Below, in pieces: positions 42,715-51,920 of a DNA stretch of 64,000 nt. Every line of letters starts with the position of its first letter. Positions within the stretch are counted from its first letter, which is position 1. The notes beneath the pieces are model-generated. The model did not search any database and was not told where the DNA came from. It worked only from the letters and a program-made list of their open reading frames with translations. This DNA is from JABCPE02 sp963518955 (GTDB taxonomy: Bacteria; Bacteroidota; Bacteroidia; Flavobacteriales; Weeksellaceae), in assembly GCA_963518955.1 (NCBI GenBank), contig CAUQKI010000004.1, positions 62,001-126,000 on the forward strand, written 5' to 3'. The position numbers and the translations under genes are program-made.

Positions 42715-44544
42715 TTATTTCGTACTTTCCTCTTTTACAAATTCTTCTATTTCCGAAGAGAGGAAAGGCGTTCCTTTTATCTTGTTAAAAGGGATGCATT
42801 TTATCTGATATTCATCTTGTATAAGGTGGATGAGCTGTCCGTTATTGATTTCAGGGACAATGATTTTTTTAAACTTGCTTAGTTTCTCCCCCAAATCCTG
42901 TGGAAACGGAGCCAAATTTCTTAATTGAAGATGAGCAACAGAAACATTGTCCTGAAGCAGGTTTTTCACCGCATCGCGAATGCTTCCATACGAAGACCCC
43001 CATGAAAGTATCAGAATATCAGCATTTTCCTCACCTTGGTCAAGGGTAAGCGGCGCATAAGAATGTTTGATATTTTGAAACTTCTCAGCTCTTAATTTGA
43101 CCATTTTTTGGTGATTTTCAGCATCATAGCTTACATTTCCTGTGTTTTCCTGCTTTTCTAATCCTCCTACGATGTGTTCTTTTCCTTTAGTGCCAGGAAC
43201 GGCTATTTTTCTTGAAAGATTTGCTTCCCTTAGATACGGCAGATATTCGTTTTCATCAGGTTCTTTTATGAAAGGCGACTGGATTTTTGGTAAATTTTCA
43301 AAATTCGGAATCAGCCAAGGCTCGGTTCCATTTCCTAAATATCCATCGGAAAGAAGAATGACAGGTGTGGTGTACTCCAAAGCGATTTTCGCAGCCTCAA
43401 AAGCAGCCTCAAAACAGTCAGAAGGCGACTGTGGCGCGATTACAGGAATGGGCGCTTCGCCGTTTCTTCCATGCACGGCTTGGAGCAGGTCGGCCTGTTC
43501 AGTCTTTGTAGGAAGTCCAGTGGAAGGCCCTCCTCGCTGTACATTTATAATGACCATGGGCAGTTCCAGCATAAAGCCTAATCCCAGACCTTCTGTTTTT
43601 AGTGCCATTCCAGGGCCCGAGGTGGCAGTAACTCCTAAATCCCCAGCAAAAGAAGCCCCTATGATAGAGGTCATGGCAGCGATTTCATCTTCCGCCTGAA
43701 AAGTCTTGACACCCAGTGGCTTGTATTTAGCTAAATGATGTAGAATGTCCGATGCAGGAGTGATGGGATATCCGCCGTAAAAAACCTCCAAACCAGCTTT
43801 TTGTGCAGCTGATAAAATCCCTAAAACCACAGCTTCATTCCCTGAGATACTTCTGTAAGTTCCTTCCTGCATTTCAGCTTTCTCTACGGAATACCGCTCT
43901 GTGAAAATTTCTGCAATTTCACCATACTGATATCCCGCTTTTAGAACGCTGAGGTTGGCGTCTCGGATTTCAGGTTTCTTTGAGAAATATTCCTCAATAT
44001 GTTGTTTGGTTTGCTCTATATCTTTGGAAAACAGCCAGTAGATGAACCCAAGGGCAAACATATTTTTAGACCTGTCTTTTTCTTTTTGAGAAAGAGTAGT
44101 TTCTTTCAGGGCTTCCATGGTGTTTTTGGTAATGTCAATTTCATAAACCGTAAAATCACCCGATAAAGCCTCTAATGGAGAAGCCTCGTAACCAGCTAAG
44201 TTTAGATTTTTTCTGTCAAAACCAGCAGAATTGCATATGATGATTCCTGCTTCTTTGACTTTGCTAAGGTTTTTCTTTAGGGCAGCAGCATTCATTGCGA
44301 CTAGGACATCACAAGCGTCACCAGGAGAATTGATTTCCTTACTTCCAAAATGGATTTGGAACCCAGATACACCCGCTATAGTTCCCGAAGGAGCACGGAT
44401 TTCAGCAGGGAAATCGGGCAAAGTATTAAGGTCATTTCCGAAAAAAGCCACAGTCTGGCTAAACTGCGCTCCTGTGAGCTGTATCCCATCTCCAGAGTCT
44501 CCAGCAAATAATATTACAGCATTTTTTAGTTCTTTTATATTCAT
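42715..44544 (-). CDS. korA: 2-oxoacid:ferredoxin oxidoreductase, alpha (gamma-alpha fused) subunit
   Basis: A 609-residue subunit. Residues 1-190 are the gamma domain (FAGDSGDGIQLTGAQFSQTV) and the remainder the alpha pyrimidine-binding and C-terminal domains (GGYPITPASDILHHLA, ATSGPGMALKTEGLG, QRGGPSTGLPTKTEQADL). The enzyme decarboxylates 2-oxoglutarate or a similar acid, passing electrons to ferredoxin. The beta subunit that binds TPP and the Fe-S cluster should be adjacent but is not in the window. Confidence 0.9.
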   Translation of the reverse strand: MNIKELKNAVILFAGDSGDGIQLTGAQFSQTVAFFGNDLNTLPDFPAEIRAPSGTIAGVSGFQIHFGSKEINSPGDACDVLVAMNAAALKKNLSKVKEAGIIICNSAGFDRKNLNLAGYEASPLEALSGDFTVYEIDITKNTMEALKETTLSQKEKDRSKNMFALGFIYWLFSKDIEQTKQHIEEYFSKKPEIRDANLSVLKAGYQYGEIAEIFTERYSVEKAEMQEGTYRSISGNEAVVLGILSAAQKAGLEVFYGGYPITPASDILHHLAKYKPLGVKTFQAEDEIAAMTSIIGASFAGDLGVTATSGPGMALKTEGLGLGFMLELPMVIINVQRGGPSTGLPTKTEQADLLQAVHGRNGEAPIPVIAPQSPSDCFEAAFEAAKIALEYTTPVILLSDGYLGNGTEPWLIPNFENLPKIQSPFIKEPDENEYLPYLREANLSRKIAVPGTKGKEHIVGGLEKQENTGNVSYDAENHQKMVKLRAEKFQNIKHSYAPLTLDQGEENADILILSWGSSYGSIRDAVKNLLQDNVSVAHLQLRNLAPFPQDLGEKLSKFKKIIVPEINNGQLIHLIQDEYQIKCIPFNKIKGTPFLSSEIEEFVKEESTK

Positions 44545-44662
44545 AGGTGAATGAAAAAAATAATGCCCAAAGATATTAAATTTGTTTTTGAATAAAAGTT
44601 ATTGATTTTCAATGAAATATGATTTTATGAATGAAAATCTAATTTGGAATAAATAAAATTTG

Positions 44663-44670
44663 TATATTTG
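44663..44670 (+). promoter_or_regulatory. -7 element of the rhodanese-cupin gene
   Basis: TATATTTG; a TTTG lies 16 bases upstream (44643-44646), slightly closer than the usual spacing. Confidence 0.5.
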
Positions 44671-44692
44671 CTGACTTTAAAATATATAAGCT

Positions 44693-45322
44693 ATGAAGAA
44701 AATTTTGTTTGCTATAGGATTTCTTTTGATTTCCACAGCAGAATTGGCAGCGCAGTCTTTGTCAGAAATTATTAATCAAAAAGAAACAATCTTAGTAGAT
44801 GTAAGGACACCAGAAGAATTTGCACAAGGAAATGTGAAAAATTCTATAAATATTCCAATCACAGAATTAGAAAATAATCTATCTAAACTGGAAGGAAAGA
44901 AAAATATAGTGGTGTTTTGTAAAGCGGGAATAAGAGCTGCGAAAGCGGAAAAACTTCTTAAAGACAAAGGAATAAAGAATGTGTATAACGGAAAAACTTG
45001 GGAAAATGTAAAATCTTTGACTAAGATAGCTTTGGATAATTCCGTAAATTATAGTTCTGATAAGCCTCATTTTAACATACTAAGAGATTCAGAAAAAGTA
45101 AAACAAGTGGCGGTATCACTAGGAAAGAATGGAGTTTTTAAAAAACATAAAACTTCTACGCCTGCTTCTTTGGTTGTTTTAAAAGGAGAGATTAAGTTTA
45201 TTATAAACGACCAAGAGATTATTTTAAAACCTAATGACTACTATGATATTCCAGTAGATGTGGAGCACGAGTTGGTAGGTTTGTCTAAAGAAAATCTATT
45301 TGTAGTAACTAAACAAAAATAA
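44693..45322 (+). CDS. exported rhodanese-cupin fusion protein
   Basis: A 209-residue protein with a signal peptide (ILFAIGFLLISTAELAAQ). Residues about 25-110 form a rhodanese domain: VDVRTPEEFAQGNV and the active-site loop VVFCKAGIRAAKAEK with the catalytic cysteine. Residues about 125-209 form a small cupin (TPASLVVLKGEIKF, LKPNDYYDIPVDVEHELVG) with a single late histidine, so metal binding may be weak or absent. Both domains should be periplasmic. The combination is uncommon; role unknown. Own promoter and terminator. Confidence 0.85.
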   Translation: MKKILFAIGFLLISTAELAAQSLSEIINQKETILVDVRTPEEFAQGNVKNSINIPITELENNLSKLEGKKNIVVFCKAGIRAAKAEKLLKDKGIKNVYNGKTWENVKSLTKIALDNSVNYSSDKPHFNILRDSEKVKQVAVSLGKNGVFKKHKTSTPASLVVLKGEIKFIINDQEIILKPNDYYDIPVDVEHELVGLSKENLFVVTKQK

Positions 45323-45342
45323 TTTTTTTTAACCAAAAATAT

Positions 45343-45374
45343 AAACGCCAAGCAATTTTGCTCGGCGTTTTTTT
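45343..45374. terminator. terminator between the rhodanese-cupin gene and pepD
   Basis: AACGCC-A-AGC ... GCT-C-GGCGTT followed by T7, with A-rich sequence on the other side, so likely shared by the convergent pepD. Confidence 0.88.
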
Positions 45375-45375
45375 G

Positions 45376-46818
45376 TTATTTATTTGGAATGTTTTTCAGA
45401 ATTTCTTTCAAGAAATCCCAGAATTTCTGCGTAGAAGAAATACTCGCTCTTTCATCAGGAGAATGAGCTCCCTTGATAGTAGGCCCGAAACTTACCATTT
45501 CCATTTTAGGATAGTGAGCCCCGATGATTCCGCACTCTAACCCCGCATGACAAGCCACTACATTTGGTTTTGAACCAAATTTGTCCGTGTAGAGTTTCTC
45601 CATGGTTCGGAGAATTTCTGAATTTGGATTGGGTTTCCAGCCAGGGTAGGAGCCGCTAAACTCTACATTTAGCCCGCCCAGTTCAAAAACTGCTTTTAGT
45701 TGGTTAGCTACATTGAATTTAGACGAATCTACTGATGAACGGGTAAGGTTTAGGATTTTCAGGCTGCCATCTTTTAGTTCCACTCTGGCGATGTTGTTGG
45801 ACGCTTCCACTAGGTTAGCCACATCAGGAGACATTCTGTATACGCCGTTGTGAGCCGATTTCAGCACACGAATGATTTGGGCTGAATTTTCTTTGGAAAG
45901 ACCATTTTCAGAGCTTTCAGTTTCTTCAATATTGATAACCAAATCCTTTTCAATGCTGGCAAATTCCTGTAAAATTTCAGCTTTTAATTCATTGGCTTCT
46001 GCAATGAAACTATCAGCATTTTTCACTGAAAAAACAGCTGTAGCCTCTCTTGGAATAGCGTTTCTCAGTCCGCCGCCATCGATGGAAATCAGTTCTATTT
46101 CTTGACTTTCGATGCTGTTATAGAGCAGTCTTCCAAGGAGTACATTTGCATTCCCGAAACCCTTGTGGATGTCCATTCCAGAGTGTCCGCCTTGCAGTCC
46201 TTTGATTTCTATTTTCACTAAATTTCCTTTCGTAGGAGCAGTTTTGTAGGTTTGTGTAGCCGTTACATCCACACCACCAGCACAGCCTATATCTATTTCA
46301 TCATCTTCTTCTGTGTCTAGGTTTAGGAGGATTTCACCTTTTAGTACATTTGGTTTTAGGTTAAAAGCACCTGTCATTCCAGTTTCTTCATCTATCGTGA
46401 ATAGAGCTTCTAACGCAGGATGTGCGATATCACTGCTCTCCAAAATACTCATAATAGCCGCTACACCAAGTCCGTTGTCCGCTCCGAGTGTCGTTCCTTT
46501 TGCTTTCACCCAGTCGCCATCTACGAACATTTGAATTCCTTGATTTTCAAAGTCAAAATCCACATCATTGTTTTTTTGACAAACCATATCAAGGTGAGAC
46601 TGCAGAACGATGGTTTTGCGGTTTTCCATTCCTGCCGTTGCAGGTTTTCGGATGATTATATTTCCTATTTCATCCACTTGAGTATCAAGGTTTAGGCTTT
46701 CTCCAAAATTCTTGATAAACTCTATTACTTTCGCTTCTTTTTTGGAAGGTCTTGGAACTTCATTTAGTTTAGAAAAGTTTTTCCAAATAATCTGCGGTTC
46801 TATGTTTGATAAACTCAT
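45376..46818 (-). CDS. pepD: aminoacyl-histidine dipeptidase (PepD, M20C)
   Basis: A 480-residue zinc peptidase. VLQSHLDMVCQ contains the first His-x-Asp metal pair, TTLGADNGLGVAA the bridging Asp, FTIDEETGMTGA the catalytic and metal glutamates, and the C-terminal VACHAGLECGIIG the last metal His. GLQGGHSGMDIHKG marks the dimerisation domain. Cytoplasmic; cleaves dipeptides. Normal length. Confidence 0.95.
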   Translation of the reverse strand: MSLSNIEPQIIWKNFSKLNEVPRPSKKEAKVIEFIKNFGESLNLDTQVDEIGNIIIRKPATAGMENRKTIVLQSHLDMVCQKNNDVDFDFENQGIQMFVDGDWVKAKGTTLGADNGLGVAAIMSILESSDIAHPALEALFTIDEETGMTGAFNLKPNVLKGEILLNLDTEEDDEIDIGCAGGVDVTATQTYKTAPTKGNLVKIEIKGLQGGHSGMDIHKGFGNANVLLGRLLYNSIESQEIELISIDGGGLRNAIPREATAVFSVKNADSFIAEANELKAEILQEFASIEKDLVINIEETESSENGLSKENSAQIIRVLKSAHNGVYRMSPDVANLVEASNNIARVELKDGSLKILNLTRSSVDSSKFNVANQLKAVFELGGLNVEFSGSYPGWKPNPNSEILRTMEKLYTDKFGSKPNVVACHAGLECGIIGAHYPKMEMVSFGPTIKGAHSPDERASISSTQKFWDFLKEILKNIPNK

Positions 46819-46842
46819 AAAATTTTTATTTAAAGTTAATAT

Positions 46843-47436
46843 TTATCCTCTCATTCTTTCTAAAAGCACCATCATAAGGTATGAAAGAACAATAAGTGTT
46901 TCATCATTATCGCTGTCTGTTAGTTTATTCAGTTGAAATCTTCTGCCCAGCAGTGAAGGCATTTTCTTCAGTATAAAAAGTGTTTTCCCTGAAGAGTCTT
47001 TCAGACTGTAGGTGGGATTTAGGAAATATCCTGTAAACCAACCTATTATAGGTAGTTCTCCTACGAGATCATCCCAAAACTTAACCCACGCATTATCTTC
47101 TCTTATGGCGTATTTATGCTGGTTGTTTTCATTATAGACTTCGTAGGTAGATTTCCATATGGAACGCATTCCTTTTCGGGTGAGCTTTCCATAGTTAGTG
47201 CCGTCAGCTCCTGTGATGCTGTAGCTGGCATTGAAATCCAGCCATCTATCGGCTTTTATTCTGAAAAGTTCTGCGCTTTTCTCTTCATCGCTGAAGACCA
47301 CCACATCTTCTTTTAGTTTAAACATTTTCTGCCTTACATAGGCGATGTGTTTTCCGTTTCTGTCTGTAATGTTAAAATCACTAGATAAAGTGGTGATTTT
47401 AAATTTAAAATCTAAAGGGTAGTTTAGGTTTTTCAT
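46843..47436 (-). CDS. LURP-one-related/tubby-like fold protein
   Basis: A 197-residue protein with the beta-strand spacing of LURP-one family: DFNITDRNGKHIAYVRQKMFKLKEDVVVF, then WLDFNASYSITGADG and KSTYEVYNENNQHKYAIRED. A hydrophobic region near residue 130 (LPIIGWFTGYFLNP) and the C-terminal SYLMMVLLERM could contact membrane. Function unknown. 24 bases upstream of pepD on the same strand. Confidence 0.8.
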   Translation of the reverse strand: MKNLNYPLDFKFKITTLSSDFNITDRNGKHIAYVRQKMFKLKEDVVVFSDEEKSAELFRIKADRWLDFNASYSITGADGTNYGKLTRKGMRSIWKSTYEVYNENNQHKYAIREDNAWVKFWDDLVGELPIIGWFTGYFLNPTYSLKDSSGKTLFILKKMPSLLGRRFQLNKLTDSDNDETLIVLSYLMMVLLERMRG

Positions 47437-47565
47437 AATTTACTTTGAGTAAAAAAGGAATAAAAATTTTTCCCCAAAGATAAGAAGATATTTTGAATAT
47501 AAGGATGTTGGTAGTTTCCAAAAATTATTAAATTTGTCTTTAATAATCATTAAAAATAGATAGAA

Positions 47566-48195
47566 ATGATAAGAATTCTTTTATTAAGTTTGGTTCTACT
47601 CGGAACTAGCGTAGAGGCTCAGAAAAAAATCGGAAAAGAGGATGTTGTCCTCATCAAATCAGGGAAAAGCACTGAACCGATGAGGGTTTTACAAATCACC
47701 AATCCTAAAGATTTTAAAATACTAAAAGATGTTTCTCGCCCAGTGGATGCCAAAGACCCGAATCTGAAACTGCTAGCCGAGAGAATGCTCGCTACCGTGA
47801 AGGATGAACAAGGTGTAGGCATAGCTGCACCGCAGGTAGGACTGAATATAAAGGCGATTTGGGTGCAGAGATTTGACAAGGAAGGAAAACCTTTTGAGTT
47901 TTTCGTAAATCCAGAAATCAAATGGATGTCTTCGGCGCTAAGGCTTGGTGCGGAAGGTTGTCTTTCCATTCCAAATGAAAGAGGAGAAGTTTATCGCAGT
48001 CTTGTGATTGATATGGCTTACGAAACTTTGGATGGAGAGAAAAAACGAGAGTTGGTAGAAGGTTTCACAGCGGTGATTTTCCAGCACGAGTATGACCACC
48101 TTATGGGAAGGCTCTTTACAGAAAGGATAAAGGAACAGAAACTGGGAACTTTCATCAAAGCGGATGAAGTGAATAAGATTTATTACCAAAAGTAA
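47566..48195 (+). CDS. def: peptide deformylase with an N-terminal signal peptide
   Basis: A 209-residue deformylase. Motif 1 GVGIAAPQVGLN, motif 2 EGCLSIP and motif 3 QHEYDHLMGR supply the metal Cys and two His and the catalytic Glu, so the enzyme should be active. The N-terminus, MIRILLLSLVLLGTSVEAQ, is a classic signal peptide, which places the mature enzyme in the periplasm, unlike the usual cytoplasmic PDF that works on nascent chains. TAAATTTG lies near 47529. A second cytoplasmic PDF gene must exist elsewhere. Confidence 0.88.
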   Translation: MIRILLLSLVLLGTSVEAQKKIGKEDVVLIKSGKSTEPMRVLQITNPKDFKILKDVSRPVDAKDPNLKLLAERMLATVKDEQGVGIAAPQVGLNIKAIWVQRFDKEGKPFEFFVNPEIKWMSSALRLGAEGCLSIPNERGEVYRSLVIDMAYETLDGEKKRELVEGFTAVIFQHEYDHLMGRLFTERIKEQKLGTFIKADEVNKIYYQK

Positions 48196-48225
48196 ATTTT
48201 GGGGAGAATTTCTTATTTTTGCCGA

Positions 48226-48837
48226 ATGGAATACCCAAGTAAAGTATTATCTAGAGCAGTGGAGGAGATATCTGGACTGCCAGGGATAGGCAAAAAATCG
48301 GCTCTTCGGTTGGCACTGCATCTTCTCAGACAGCCCAAATCTCAGGGAATGGCGCTTTCGCAGGCTTTGGAAAGTCTGGTAACGAATATAAAATACTGCC
48401 AAGAGTGTCATAATTTCTCGGATTTTGATATCTGTGAAATCTGTGCTGATGAAAAGCGAAACGCCGAAACGCTCTGCATCGTAGAAGATGTAAGGGATGT
48501 TCTCGCAATAGAAAATACTTCTAAATATAATGGTAAATATTTGGTTTTAGGAGGAAAAATCTCTCCAATGGAAGGCATAGGCCCGAACCAGTTAAACATT
48601 TCCAGCATTGAAAAAAAACTCAATGGAGAAAGCCTAAAAGAAGTGATTTTTGCGCTGAGTGCAACGATGGAGGGCGATACCACGGCTTATTATATTTATA
48701 AGAAATTCAAGCATTTTAATGTGAAATTTTCCAGCATCGCAAGGGGAATTTCGGTGGGAGATGAGCTGGAGTATGCAGATGAGGTTTCTCTCGGAAGGTC
48801 TATTATCAACAGGCTTCCGTATGATGAAGCCAAATAA
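48226..48837 (+). CDS. recR: recombination protein RecR
   Basis: A 203-residue zinc and toprim protein of RecFOR repair, which loads RecA at gaps. N-terminal HhH with ISGLPGIGKKSALRLALHLL, four-cysteine zinc finger (CQECHNFSDFDICEIC), and the toprim region starting LCIVEDVRDVLAIE, ending in GGKISPMEGIGP. ATG 48226 is used; the promoter -7 box TATTTTTG ends 5 bases before it, so the mRNA may be almost leaderless. Confidence 0.95.
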   Translation: MEYPSKVLSRAVEEISGLPGIGKKSALRLALHLLRQPKSQGMALSQALESLVTNIKYCQECHNFSDFDICEICADEKRNAETLCIVEDVRDVLAIENTSKYNGKYLVLGGKISPMEGIGPNQLNISSIEKKLNGESLKEVIFALSATMEGDTTAYYIYKKFKHFNVKFSSIARGISVGDELEYADEVSLGRSIINRLPYDEAK

Positions 48838-48853
48838 AACTTACCAATACAAA

Positions 48854-48887
48854 AAAATAAATCGCCTTTTATAGGCGATTTATTTTT
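48854..48887. terminator. bidirectional terminator between recR and pepT
   Basis: AAATAAATCGCC pairs with GGCGATTTATTT around TTTTATA; A and T runs flank both sides. Confidence 0.92.
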
Positions 48888-50139
48888 ATAATTTCTCTAC
48901 TTCTTGAGCGATTTCTATGATGACTTCTGTGGCTTTTTCCATAGATTCTAATGGAACATATTCATAAGGCCCGTGGAAGTTAAGCCCTCCTGCGAAGATA
49001 TTCGGGCAAGGAAGTCCCATGTAAGACAGCTGTGCGCCATCGGTTCCGCCTCGGATAGCCTTCACTTCTGGAGTGATTCCAAGGTTTTTCATGGCTCTTT
49101 CTGCTACTTCTATGATGTGCATTTTGCCTTCGAATTGTTTTTTCATATTGAGATATTGTTCTTTTATCTCTATTTCAAAGGCATTTTCGCCATATTTTTG
49201 GTTGAATTCCGCTACTTTTTCTGCGATGAATTTCTTGCGGTTTTCAAATTTCTGCTCATCGTGGTCACGGATGATGTATTGTAGTTTTGCTTCGGAAACA
49301 TCCGCTTTTAGGTCTAAAAGATGATAAAAACCTTCAAAACCTCTCGTAGTAGAAGGAGTTTCGTTAGCTGGGAGCGACTGGATAAACTCAGCAGCGAGAA
49401 GCCCAGCATTTACCATTTTTCCGTAAGCGTAGCCAGGGTGTACGCTCAGTCCGTGGATTTTGATTACCGCTCCAGCCGCATTAAAGTTTTCATATTCTAT
49501 CTCGCCCACATCACTTCCGTCCATAGTGTAAGCCCATTCCGCACCGAATTTTTCTACATTGAACTTGTGCGCTCCTTTTCCGATTTCTTCATCAGGGTTG
49601 AATCCTACAGCTATTCGCCCATGTTTTATCTCAGGATGCTGGATGAGGTATTCTGCTGCTGTCATGATTTCTGCTACGCCCGCCTTGTCATCCGCACCGA
49701 GAAGGCTCGTTCCGTCCGTAGTGATTAGGGTTTGTCCCTTGTATTGTTTCAGGTTTTCAAACTTGTTAGGAGAGAGGGTGAAGCCTGTCTTTTGGTTAAG
49801 AAGCAGGTCGCCTCCATCGTAATTTTCCCAAATTTGTGGATTTACATCTTTACCATTGAAATCAGGTGAAGTGTCAAAATGGGCGATAAATCCCACAGTG
49901 GGCACTTTTTTCTCTATATTAGACGGGATAAATCCGTATACATAGGCGTTTTCATCGATAGAGACATCTTCCAGACCGATGGCTTTCATTTCCTCAAAAA
50001 GATATTTCGCGATGTCCCACTGCTGCGGAGAACTCGGCGTTTCCTCACATTCAGGGTCGCTGGTGGAATATATTTTTACATAAGTCAAAAAGCGCTGAAG
50101 GAGTTTTTCTCTCCATTCTTGATTGAAGTTTATTTTCAT
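48886..50139 (-). CDS. pepT: tripeptide aminopeptidase (peptidase T)
   Basis: A 417-residue M20B zinc peptidase that removes the N-terminal residue of tripeptides. GFIAHFDTSPDFNG has the first metal His-x-Asp, LLGADDKAGVAEI the bridging Asp, and FNPDEEIGKGAHKF the catalytic Glu pair; IRGGTDGAQLSYMGLPCPN is the typical C-terminal motif. Cytoplasmic. Normal length. Confidence 0.96.
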   Translation of the reverse strand: MKINFNQEWREKLLQRFLTYVKIYSTSDPECEETPSSPQQWDIAKYLFEEMKAIGLEDVSIDENAYVYGFIPSNIEKKVPTVGFIAHFDTSPDFNGKDVNPQIWENYDGGDLLLNQKTGFTLSPNKFENLKQYKGQTLITTDGTSLLGADDKAGVAEIMTAAEYLIQHPEIKHGRIAVGFNPDEEIGKGAHKFNVEKFGAEWAYTMDGSDVGEIEYENFNAAGAVIKIHGLSVHPGYAYGKMVNAGLLAAEFIQSLPANETPSTTRGFEGFYHLLDLKADVSEAKLQYIIRDHDEQKFENRKKFIAEKVAEFNQKYGENAFEIEIKEQYLNMKKQFEGKMHIIEVAERAMKNLGITPEVKAIRGGTDGAQLSYMGLPCPNIFAGGLNFHGPYEYVPLESMEKATEVIIEIAQEVEKL

Positions 50140-50165
50140 AATATTGTAGTTTATATAATGATTTT

Positions 50166-50972
50166 TTAAAATACAGGTTTGCCGTTAAGATATTTAAAAT
50201 TCCATGTTTGCTCTTGTCTAGAAACAGTATCTATTTTATTTAAAGGAATAGAAAAATTCACGGAGAATTTTTGATATTTTCGGTAGTTGTTTTTTGATAG
50301 AGAGCGAATAAAAACTTCATCAAAAATACCAAGTTCTTTCAATGGATTTTCTGCATTATCATAGTTAGAAAACACTTGAATATCTCTGATTTTTGAGGTT
50401 TCATTGTCTCTATTGTATATATAATAAGGTTTATGCTCTCTATTTGTTTTTAGGCTTCCATACCTTGTTACTATACTATCTAAGTTTCCAGCAGAATTGA
50501 AGTAATATCTGTGTTTTTTCCAAGGTCCCTTTTTTAGGTGGGTTACTTCATGAAGCACATTGCCTTTATATTCAAAAACTAATGAATCTTTAAAGTTTAT
50601 GATTTCTGTAATTTTATCTTTGTTGAATTTGATTAGTTTTTTGTATTCCTTAACATAAAAGCCTGACGGTGATTTTAATTCAATGGATACAAGGTTTTGT
50701 CCATACTTGATATCATAATATATACTATCTATACTGATTTCACTACGAATAAGAGGATTGGTATAACTTTTTTTAGTGTAATGTGTGCCATCATTAGTTA
50801 ATTTAACAAGAGGGTAAGCAAAAGGATTTGTAATATCATAATCCATGAAGGAAAGGTTATACCCACTGATAAATTCTTTCTTCCCTGTTGTTTGGATTTC
50901 ATTGTGAGAATCTTCTCTACATCCCACTAAAACAAGTAAAATACCTAATATTAAGAAATAATTTTTTTTCAT
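50166..50972 (-). CDS. lipoprotein of unknown function
   Basis: A 268-residue lipoprotein (lipobox VLVGC, cysteine at residue 18). The mature part is beta-rich with many aromatic residues, including YIYNRDNETSK and WNFKYLNG, similar to secreted proteins of the phylum with YD-type repeat character. No family recognised. Upstream of pepT on the same strand with a 26-base gap. Confidence 0.7.
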   Translation of the reverse strand: MKKNYFLILGILLVLVGCREDSHNEIQTTGKKEFISGYNLSFMDYDITNPFAYPLVKLTNDGTHYTKKSYTNPLIRSEISIDSIYYDIKYGQNLVSIELKSPSGFYVKEYKKLIKFNKDKITEIINFKDSLVFEYKGNVLHEVTHLKKGPWKKHRYYFNSAGNLDSIVTRYGSLKTNREHKPYYIYNRDNETSKIRDIQVFSNYDNAENPLKELGIFDEVFIRSLSKNNYRKYQKFSVNFSIPLNKIDTVSRQEQTWNFKYLNGKPVF

Positions 50973-51030
50973 AAAAAATTTTTGGGATAAAGATAAGGCT
51001 AAAACTTTAATTATGGAAATGATTAAAATA

Positions 51031-51064
51031 AAAAAGATGACTTAAAAAAAGCCATCTTTTTATT
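51031..51064 (-). terminator. terminator of fabI
   Basis: On minus, AAAAAGATG-x-C pairs with G-x-CATCTTTTT; an A·C mismatch interrupts the stem. Confidence 0.75.
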
Positions 51065-51076
51065 TATTTTGGAAAA

Positions 51077-51886
51077 TTATCCTTTATTGTATCTTTCCAT
51101 TACTTTTGTGGAAACTCCTGTGTTGCTAAATCCGCCATCATGGAAGAGATTCTGCATTGTTACTTTTCTCGTAAGGTCAGAGAAGAGGGAAATACAGTAG
51201 TCTGCACATTCTGCAGCAGTTGCGTTTCCTAGTGGAGACATATCTTCTGCAAATTTGATGAACCCATCAAAACCTTTCACTCCTTGTCCTGCCGTAGTCA
51301 TTGTAGGCGACTGGGAAATGGTATTGACACGCACTTTTCTTTCGCCCCAGTAATATCCGAAAGATCTAGTGATGCTTTCAAGGTAAGACTTGTTGTCCGC
51401 CATATCATTATAATCAGGGAAAGTTCTTTGAGCCGCGATGTAAGAAAGCGCAAGGATACTTCCCCACTCATTCATGCAGTCTTTTTCCCAAGCGAGTTTC
51501 ATCACCTTGTGGAAAGATACCGCAGACACATCCCAGCCTTTTTCTAGCCAGTCGTAGTTGAGCTCTGTGTAGTGTTTTCCTTTTCTTACATTCACAGACA
51601 TCCCGATAGAGTGTAGAATGAAGTCTATTTTCCCAAATTTTGCGATAGCATGGTCAAATAATTTTTCTAAATCTTCCATAGATGTCGCATCAGCGGGAAC
51701 GATATCTGCACTTGTTTTTTCTGCTAGATTATTGATTTCTCCCATTCTCATAGCGATAGGAGCGTTAGTTAGTACAAATTCAGCACCTTCTTCGTGGCAT
51801 CTTTCTGCTACTTTCCAAGCGATAGAGTTTTCATCCAAAGCTCCGAAGATGATTCCTTTTTTTCCTTTTAAAAGTCCGTATGACAT
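51077..51886 (-). CDS. fabI: enoyl-[acyl-carrier-protein] reductase (NADH)
   Basis: A 269-residue short-chain dehydrogenase that completes each round of fatty-acid elongation. GLLKGKKGIIFGALDENSIAW is the N-terminal nucleotide fold; the catalytic Tyr-(6)-Lys type pair lies in LSYIAAQRTFPDYNDM, with the following Lys in SITRSFGYYWGERKVRVN. SQSPTMTTAGQGVKGF is the substrate loop region. Bacteroidota-type FabI. Target of enoyl reductase inhibitors. Monocistronic. Confidence 0.94.
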   Translation of the reverse strand: MSYGLLKGKKGIIFGALDENSIAWKVAERCHEEGAEFVLTNAPIAMRMGEINNLAEKTSADIVPADATSMEDLEKLFDHAIAKFGKIDFILHSIGMSVNVRKGKHYTELNYDWLEKGWDVSAVSFHKVMKLAWEKDCMNEWGSILALSYIAAQRTFPDYNDMADNKSYLESITRSFGYYWGERKVRVNTISQSPTMTTAGQGVKGFDGFIKFAEDMSPLGNATAAECADYCISLFSDLTRKVTMQNLFHDGGFSNTGVSTKVMERYNKG

Positions 51887-51920
51887 AATATTTTAGAATA
51901 AATTGGTTAAGTAAAAAATA

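Noticed and set aside
43142..43699. 185-residue ORF on plus opposite the KorA gene
   Set aside because: Antisense shadow with no domain; the KorA frame has clear motifs.
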